In this document: piece after piece, positions 57,980 to 64,000 of the stretch | Numbering within the stretch: the stretch's first letter is position 1 | How the letters are laid out: every line of letters begins with the position of its first letter | Assembly (NCBI GenBank): GCA_037953745.1 | Contig: JBAKBP010013010.1 | Coordinates: forward strand, 1-64,000 | Length of the DNA: 64,000 bases | Reading direction: 5' to 3' | DNA from: Lithodes maja | Taxonomy: Eukaryota; Arthropoda; Malacostraca; Decapoda; Lithodidae | Position numbers and translations under genes: made by a program | The notes under the pieces: generated by a model | Databases searched by the model: none | Seen by the model: only the letters and a program-made list of their open reading frames with translations | Told to the model about the DNA's origin: nothing

Positions 57980-59760
57980 AAAATAAAGTTATTCATTTAC
58001 AAACGCAGTCAGTCGTTGGTTTGATGCGAGATATTTGTCTACGCGGAGTTTAAATGAATCAACGGTGATGCAGTCTATAACGTTTCGGGGAAGCCCATTC
58101 CACAAGTTGACAACTCGATTGAAGAAGAAATTCTTAGATTCGTGTGAGTTAAAAGATTTACCAATAATTTTGCAACCGTTTCCCCGCGTGTAATTAGATT
58201 GGTCGATAGTGAAGTACTTACTACAGTTCATATTGTCATGCCTTTGATGATTTTGAACACTTGAATTAAGTCACCTCTTAATCTGCGCTGGGTTAAAGGA
58301 AATAGATTTAATTCTCTAAGACGCTCTTCGTATGGTTTGTTCTTTAGGCTAGGTATCATTTTGGTAACTCTACGTTGAACTCGTTCTAGCTTGTTTATAT
58401 CTTTTTGGTAATAAGGGCACCAGGATTGAACGCAGTATTCCAGAAGAGGGCGGACTAAGGCATTGTAAAGGGATAGGATAACTTCTTTGGATTTATGCTC
58501 AAATGACCTGCCTATAAAGCCAATTATTTTGTTTGCCTTCTTAACAACTTCTGAACATTGTTGACTCGGTTTTAGGTTACTCGATATTGTTACTCCCAGA
58601 TCGGTTTCTCTGTTTACATTCTTAAGCTGAGTGCCATTCATCGAATAGTTTGCTTTCTCAGTTAGGTATCCGATATGTAGTACTTTACATTTATCCGCAT
58701 TGAAACTCATTTGCCAAATTTGGGCCCAACATGACAATTTATCTAGATTGTGTTGCATATCGTCAACTTGTTCTTTTGAGAGTACGCTATTTGCAATTTT
58801 TGTATCGTCAGCAAATTTTGAGATTGTACAGGTGAGACCCTCATCTATGTCGTTGATGTAAATTAGAAAGAAAATTGGTCCTAGTACCGATCCCTGGGGT
58901 ACCCCGCTACTTACATTGGTCCATTTAGATGCCTTACCGTTTATGACTACTCTTTGCTTTCTGTCGCTGAGCCAATTTTCTATCCATTTCAACACACCGT
59001 CTTGTATTCCATGCGCTTTTAGTTTTAGCAGTAAACGTTTGTGGGGAACTTTGTCAAAGGCCTTTTGAAAATCAAGGTATATATATAATATCTACAGCTT
59101 TACTCTCATCGTAGAGGTTGAGGATATCGTGGAAGAAGTCTAAGAGGTTTGTTAAACAGGAACGTTTTTTACGAAAGCCGTGTTGAGTATCTTTAAGTAT
59201 GTTATTTTCCTCTAAGTGATTTACGAGTCTGTCTCGTATGACCGTTTCTAGCATTTTACATACAACTGAGGTTAAGCTAATTGGACGATAGTTACTGGGT
59301 AGGGATTTGCTGCCTTTTTTGAATATCGGTGTTACGTTGGCTAGCTTCCACTGATCGGGCATAGTTCCAGACTGCAAGGATTTATTGAATAGTAATGTCA
59401 GTGGTTTGGAGAGCTCATCCTTAGCTTCCTTTAGAACTCTAGGCGAGATTGTATCAGGTCCAGGCGTTTTATTTACCTTGAGTTTATCTAAACAATTCAA
59501 TACTTCTCTCTCTGTAACGGTGATATTGCTTAGAACATCTGAATTATCAATCTGAATCGGCGATGGTGTAGGGATATCACTGAGGTCTTCTGTTGTAAAA
59601 ACTGATGCAAAGAAGGTATTGAGGGCATTACTCATTTGTACTTCGTCTTTGGTGTATTCTCCATTTTCATCGACTAACGGTCCAACAGTTGAAGTAACTA
59701 CTTTTTTCTTTCTGATATAACTATAGAATTCTTTCGGGTTTGTTTTACTTTGATTCGCAA
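57980..59760 (-). pseudogene. LINE-h: RT of a Jockey/CR1-type LINE, nearly intact
   Basis: 5'-truncated at about 59760. On the minus strand the RT reads KTPGPDTISPRVLKE, WKLANVTPIFKKGS, NYRPISLTSVVCK, QHGFRKKRSCLTN, a DFQKAFDKVPH block, GVPQGSVLGPIFF, FADDTK, LGVTISSNLKPS, YEERLRELNLFPL and WNGLPRNV, with a stop at 57989. Two frameshifts are visible: a four-base TATA excess next to the LDFQKAFD block (about 59085) and one near 58228. All catalytic Asp codons are still present. It is the least decayed LINE in the window. LINE-a and LINE-b are relatives. Confidence 0.88.
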
Positions 59761-60323
59761 AGAGAGGGGAGAAGGGGTGTTGGAGAGAGACGAAGTTGTT
59801 ATAGTGGCTTTGTTATGTGTGTTATTAGTCTGTATACGTCGTAAGGCTCAGGATGGCCATGACACGCACTGAAGACAGCAGCATCTCCTCAATAATGCTA
59901 ATACCTTTTCTAGTTTGCCTGGACCAGTGTGTGTGTGTGTGTGTGTGTGTGCTTGTGTGTGTGTGTGTGTGTATGTGTGTGTGTGTGTTTTATGTTATCA
60001 TGTGTGAGTGATTTGTGCCCATTACGTTGTATGTGATCATGTGTGTGATGTGCGTTTTATGTTATTGGGTGTGAGTGTGTGTGTGTTTGTTTTGTATCCT
60101 GTGTTAGTGTTGGTGTGGGTGGGTTGGTGCTTGAATGTGATGGACAGAGGAGAGAGGTTGAAGCGCCGTCTCCTCAAACATTACAAATTGTGGAGGTCAC
60201 AAGTATGTGTATTATCCATCTTATTCCTTAAGCCAACACAAATAACGTAAATCCTAAGTGTTATTGTTACACTTTATATATATATAAACAAATATAGACG
60301 TGTTCTTCGGGAATCGTAGCTTA
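59761..60323. other. Noncoding stretch with (GT)n microsatellite
   Basis: No gene is visible. (GT)n runs fill 59927-59990 and recur to about 60095. A short (TA)n tract lies near 60276-60287. Confidence 0.6.
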
Positions 60324-60399
60324 ATTAGGAATAGGATATCTAGCGAGGCAGCGAGTAACAGGTGTTGTTCGCTGCCTCGCTAGTTATCCTATTCCTAAT
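60324..60399. repeat. Perfect-type hairpin, 31 bp stem
   Basis: The arm 60324-60354 pairs with 60369-60399 over 31 bases with one mismatch, around a 14-base loop (GTAACAGGTGTTGT). The size (76 bases) is like a miRNA precursor, but such a symmetrical stem also fits a palindromic MITE remnant. AT-rich sequence with TATATA lies on both sides. Confidence 0.85.
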
Positions 60400-60449
60400 C
60401 AATATATACAGTATGTGTTACTTTTGTCATCCCTAACATTTATTATTTA

Positions 60450-60600
60450 TTTCATAAGTCGTAGGCGTGTGCATAAACCTTTAACCGTCTTGGTGGTGTA
60501 ATGGTTAAGGTGTCTAAAAGTCTGTGTGTGATAACCCAGGTTCGAATCCCGGTGGATCACATACATGCTTTCATTAATTTCATTGGAGGCGTTTGGTGGT
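60450..60600 (+). repeat. Diverged tRNA-like SINE
   Basis: A box-like GTGGTGTAATGGTTAAGG and B box GGTTCGAATCCC lie at tRNA spacing (60489-60560). The flanks (CGTAGGCGTGTGCATAAACC, then TTCATTAATTTCATTGGAGG) resemble those of the array at 51003-52436, so it looks like a diverged member of that family. Confidence 0.65.
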
Positions 60601-60689
60601 GTGGTGAAATTAATACAAAATAGATTATGTATATGTAAATTCAAAACAATCGCATAGTATTATTCTGCGTATTTTAGAAGGTATCTTTT

Positions 60690-60694
60690 ATGTC

Positions 60695-60731
<37 letters not shown>

Positions 60732-61122
60732 AGGGAGGTAGGGGAGAGGAAGCGGGTGAAGAAGGAGAGTTGGGGTGAAAGGGAGAGGGGAGGAGGGGGG
60801 AATGGAAAGTACGAAGGATAGAAACTTGATTGTCTGTGTATTAAATTCCATAAATAACGCAACACCTAATGTGTGTTACTTATTTGTGATCCAGCATGGG
60901 CTAATTTTATAATATAGCCTGTGTCTTATGTTAAAATAAACTTATTCTGCGTGCCGTTCTCGAACACACACACACACACACACGTTTGACTCCTCCTCCT
61001 TCGAACCTCTATATTAACCCCGCCCCGTTTTATTAGAAGCGATTAAAGTGCCATCTATTAAAAGGTGAGTGAACTAACACATTGCCTCAGGCCAAGACAG
61101 CAGTTCTGTCGTAGACTGTACA
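60690..61122. repeat. Subterminal inverted repeat, right
   Basis: Reverse-oriented partner of 54328-54735, ending GTAGACTGTACA at 61122. A (GA)n run lies at 60698-60726 at its inner end. Confidence 0.85.
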
Positions 61123-61135
61123 ATAAGATAGTGCA

Positions 61136-62130
61136 TAGTTTGAAACAAGTACGTTTTCGAATTTCTTTCCAAGTAAACGTCAGTAGGTTCGAAAAGGCCA
61201 AAAACTAGGTTGTTGGAATTAATTTCGAAATGTTCTAGTTTGAATTAGGTTCGAAAAGTGCTAATTGAAATTATGTTCGAAAATATCCACTGTATTAAAT
61301 TCGAAATACGCCAATATGTTCGAAAATCCTTCGAACTTGTTTCCCACGAACCAATTTTCCGATTTTGAACAGGGACTTGGAAATAGGATCGTATGTAATA
61401 TACAATTTACTTGGAAATACGTACAGTAGCCTACGTACGGGTAATAAGTACGTGTTGATAGTGCAGTGTTTGAAACAGGTACGTTTTCGAATTTCTTTCC
61501 AAGTAAACGTCAGTAAGTTGAAAAGGCCAAACAATAGGTTGTTGGAATTTAGTTCGAAATGTTCTAGTTTGAACTAGGTTCGAAAAGTGCTAACTGGAAT
61601 TATGTTCGAAAATATCCACTCGGTATAAAATGCACTATCAACACGTACTTGTTACCACGTACGTATTTCCAATTAAATTTTATAATATTACATACGATCC
61701 TATTTCAAAGTCGCTCTTCAAAATCGGAAAATTGGTTCGTAGGAAACAAGTTCAAAGGATTTTCGAACTTATTTCCGATTTTCGAATTTAATACCGAGTG
61801 GATATTTTCGAACATGATTCCAATTAGCACTTTTCGAACCTAATTCAAACTAAAACATTTCGAACTAAAATTCCAACAGCCTAGTTTTTGGCCTTTTCGA
61901 ACTTACTGACGTTTACTTGGATTTTTTTCTCGAAAACGTACCCGTTTCAAACCATGCTCTATCAACACGTACTTTATTACCACGGACGTATTGCCAACTA
62001 AATGTTATAATATTACATACGATCCTATTTCCAAGTCCCTTTTCAAAATCGGAAAATTGGTTCGTGGGAAACAAGTTCGCAGGTTTTCCAACCAATTTCC
62101 ACGTACCTATTTGCCAAAAACTTATTGTAG
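61136..62130. repeat. TTCGAA-rich direct and inverted repeat array
   Basis: A unit of about 300 bases, rich in TTCGAA, occurs in direct order from 61136 and, partly, from 61452. It then occurs inverted from about 61635 to 61965 and again, partly, to about 62130. Shared landmarks are GTACGTTTTCGAA, AAGTAAACGTCAGTA, CCGATTTTGAA and GATCGTATGTAATAT. It codes for nothing that I recognise. The two inverted halves could form a long hairpin. Confidence 0.82.
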
Positions 62131-62156
62131 CCTACACGTACCACTTTCCCCCTCCC

Positions 62157-62850
62157 ATGGGTAATAGAGACAAGGTTGTGATCAAGGGAGCCCAGCGGAG
62201 AGAAAAGCTTTGCAGCGTCAGTATAAGGATTATAAATTATAAATAAGTCAAGAATGTTGGACCGATCTCCAAGGCGGTCAGGGATACGAGTAGGGTGCTG
62301 GACTAACTGCTCTAATTTGTTCAGGAAAGAACAGATTTATGCTTGTTGACCAGGTTGGTCAGTGAAACGAGAGGAGAGCCATTGGCAGTGGTGAACATTG
62401 AAATCTTCTGAGATGGAGATTTCTGTGAAAGGAGAGATGGACAGAATGTGTTCCACTTTGGAAGTTAGATAGTCAAATAATTTTAGATAGTTATCAGAAT
62501 TAAGGGAGAGATAAACAGCACAACAAATAATTGTATGAGAGTGGCAAGAAAGCTTTAGCCAGAGAGCTGAGAATTCAAATAAATGAACATTGGCAACACA
62601 AGAGAAAACAAGATTGCTACACACATATACGCAACATCCACATCTGCATGACATTGAGGATAGAGCTAGTAGGAGGATACAGAGTAGGGTTTGCTGGCAG
62701 TAGTCCCAGACATTTTGGTTTTGGTGAGAACGAGAAGATCAGGGTTTGCAGAGGAAAGGCCACGAATGTTGAAGACATTGATAGTAATAATAGAAGGTGC
62801 TGGTCCAGAGTATTGTTATGGGTTGGTAACAGGGGCCAAGCCACCTACTA
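62157..62850 (-). pseudogene. LINE-g part 1: endonuclease
   Basis: On the minus strand: a FNIRGLSS-like start, LLVLTKTKMSGTT, LKLSCHSHTIICCAVYLS, SEDFNVHHCQWL (normally GDFN), RLGDRSNILDLF and SLDHNLVSIT. These are the blocks of the endonuclease of a Jockey-like LINE in order. The frame ends in SITH at the 8 bp duplication. Glu replaces the usual Gly in GDFN, and there are several frame breaks. Confidence 0.8.
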
Positions 62851-62929
62851 TGTCTCAACAAATTCACGAAAGAGCTTCAGAAAGCTTGCGATACGAGCGG
62901 TGTTGCTAATGATCAAATCCAGTTTTCAT

Positions 62930-63480
62930 GTGCTTAATTCAAGAAAACTCTGTCTGAAACTCAGTCTCAGTCACAGCCGAAATCGCAAAATAAAAATGCT
63001 TGTTCAAATATATCTTCGCAGCTTAGTGTTCGGTCTAGAAACCCCAACCCCAGCATTTCTCAAGTAGGTCAGATCCGGCAGAGTTGCAGTGCTTGTAGAT
63101 GGAATTATAATAATGTCGCTAGAAATCAGTCACCTAAGCTCCCTGGCAAAAACCCTCAGAGGTTTATGGCACCGAACAGCGGTCCAGGTTATTGGAACCC
63201 GTGGCTTATCGCCCTAATTCCGGTAGTGACACAGGTAGTCTAAACAAAGACACTATCTGTTTCTATTGCGGTATCCGGGGCCACGTTGTCGAGAGTTGCA
63301 ACATCAAAGCCAAGGGGTTCTATGAGTAATCGATGGGGAAACAAGCTTTCTGTTGTAGATGTAAATTGAATAATCATTGGACAGGCGAATCCACAGTCAT
63401 GAAAAAAGATGCTGATGATTGGAAGGCCTCTAGACCTAAGTCGGGGGTAGCTTCGGGCCAGGGTCAAGCCAATCAGACAT
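62930..63480 (+). pseudogene. Broken gag-like gene with CCHC zinc knuckles
   Basis: The plus strand encodes a Ser/Gln/Asn-rich stretch, then after a frameshift near 63200 CFYCGIRGHVVESC, a complete C-x2-C-x4-H-x4-C knuckle. A TAA follows, and in the same frame a second knuckle, CCRCKLNNHWTGES, whose last Cys is Ser. The frame ends at 63480. Paired knuckles occur in Gag of LTR elements and in ORF1 of some LINEs. I cannot assign the element. Confidence 0.6.
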
Positions 63481-64000
63481 AATTAAAGCTGGTACATAAA
63501 CACTTAAAGATAAGTGCGCTCATGCAATCTCCAGATTCAATTATATTGAATTCATCAGTGAATAATACGGCTATTAGTGTTAGATTCAGTGTTCATGGTA
63601 TATATATACAGTATATATATATACACCGTACAGGGTGTATTAAAAAACGCTAACAGACTTCAAGTGCTAAGTACCAATTACAAAATCACGTTAACTTTAT
63701 CCCGTAATTAATTACAAAATAATTATTCATTATTGATTTAAAGGACATAGAGTAAATTATTTAGTGTCGTCCAAGCATGTGCTATAATCGGAACACTGGC
63801 ATTGGTCTCCCCCCCCCCCCCCTCGCATCTTCTATGTTATACCCAGGAATGTTGAAATATAAACATAATTAGTTTTCGAGGTGATAGAATGTAAGTAATT
63901 TACCCTTCATGAACTGTTTACAACTCACATTATTGTCTGTTAATACCAAAACAATTTGTGTTTTTCTTTCAACATAGGCCAGACCAGAGGCATATTGGAT
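63481..64000. other. Unassigned end of window
   Basis: No gene is visible. A (TA)n-rich stretch lies at 63600-63624 and a C run at about 63810-63822. Confidence 0.5.

Larger units (their letters stand above)
54303..62156. mobile_element. 7.85 kb insertion with 8 bp target duplication in LINE-g
   Basis: ATGGGTAA occurs at 54295-54302 and again at 62157-62164. Removing everything between them together with one copy joins the LINE-g frame exactly (VSITH to PISLVW on the minus strand). The ends are imperfect inverted repeats: GGGAGGGTGAATTAGGTAC on the left and GGGAGGGGGAAAGTGGTAC on the right (reverse strand), 14 of 19 matching. Long inverted repeats lie further in. The size and target duplication fit a cut-and-paste DNA transposon (hAT, Mutator and P types use 8-9 bp). 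The target fits the nTnnnnAn hAT pattern, but I find no transposase, so the class is open. Much of the content is later insertions. Confidence 0.75.

Noticed and set aside
54303..62156. Polinton/Maverick identity for the large insertion
   Set aside because: No protein-primed polymerase, integrase or capsid frames, and the duplication is 8 bp, not the 6 bp usual for Polintons.
1..64000. CRISPR arrays, bacterial operons, riboswitches and similar prokaryotic features
   Set aside because: The content is wholly of animal transposon type, and no direct repeats with regular unique spacers are present.

Overview
The window looks like animal nuclear DNA, probably from a marine invertebrate and perhaps a decapod crustacean. 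The host group is an inference from the mix of Gmr1-like LTR elements, Jockey/CR1-type LINEs, tRNA-derived SINEs and dinucleotide repeats. I see no convincing host protein gene, true tRNA or rRNA. Almost every recognisable base belongs to a transposable element or a repeat, and many elements sit inside one another, so the order of events can be read from interrupted reading frames and target-site duplications.

1-16766 (minus strand): two copies (A1, A2) of a Ty3/Gypsy-related LTR retrotransposon, family A, in a head-to-tail tandem as LTR-internal-LTR-internal-LTR, with the middle LTR shared. A2 has an intact 1699-codon gag-pol gene in the order capsid (SCAN-like), zinc knuckle, protease, integrase, reverse transcriptase, RNase H. 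Integrase before RT is the hallmark of Gmr1-like elements. A1 is nearly identical but its gag is split by a 1.58 kb terminal-inverted-repeat DNA element. 16767-27946 (minus): two older relatives, B1 and B2. They share a rearranged pol without the integrase core and without the RT active-site box, so they are non-autonomous. A 44 bp piece of B1 LTR abuts the A tandem, which therefore probably landed in that LTR. A deletion fuses the truncated B1 5' LTR to B2 pol.

27947-31301: two LINE 3' ends lying tail to tail and a (TA)n tract. 31302-40558 (plus): a third family A element, A3, with two 1794 bp LTRs that differ at only a few sites and one nonsense codon in RT. It sits in the (TA)n tract.

40559-50640: a LINE (c, minus) with ORF1, endonuclease and RT, interrupted by a second LINE in ORF1, a TTAA-flanked piggyBac-like MITE in the endonuclease and a third LINE tail in RT. 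An ORF1 fragment with an SGNH esterase-like domain follows.

50380-62850: one Jockey-like LINE (g, minus) split into four pieces by a SINE cluster, a second-type MITE copy and a 7.85 kb insertion (54303-62156) flanked by a perfect 8 bp duplication. That insertion carries long inverted repeats, a Penelope-like RT tail, a Tc1-like transposase scrap, a fairly fresh LINE (h), a hairpin, a SINE and a TTCGAA-rich inverted array. 62930-63480 holds a broken gag-like zinc-knuckle gene.

Functionally, only A2 appears able to encode a full set of retrotransposon proteins. A3 and A1 differ from it by very few changes, and the B elements could only have moved with proteins supplied in trans.
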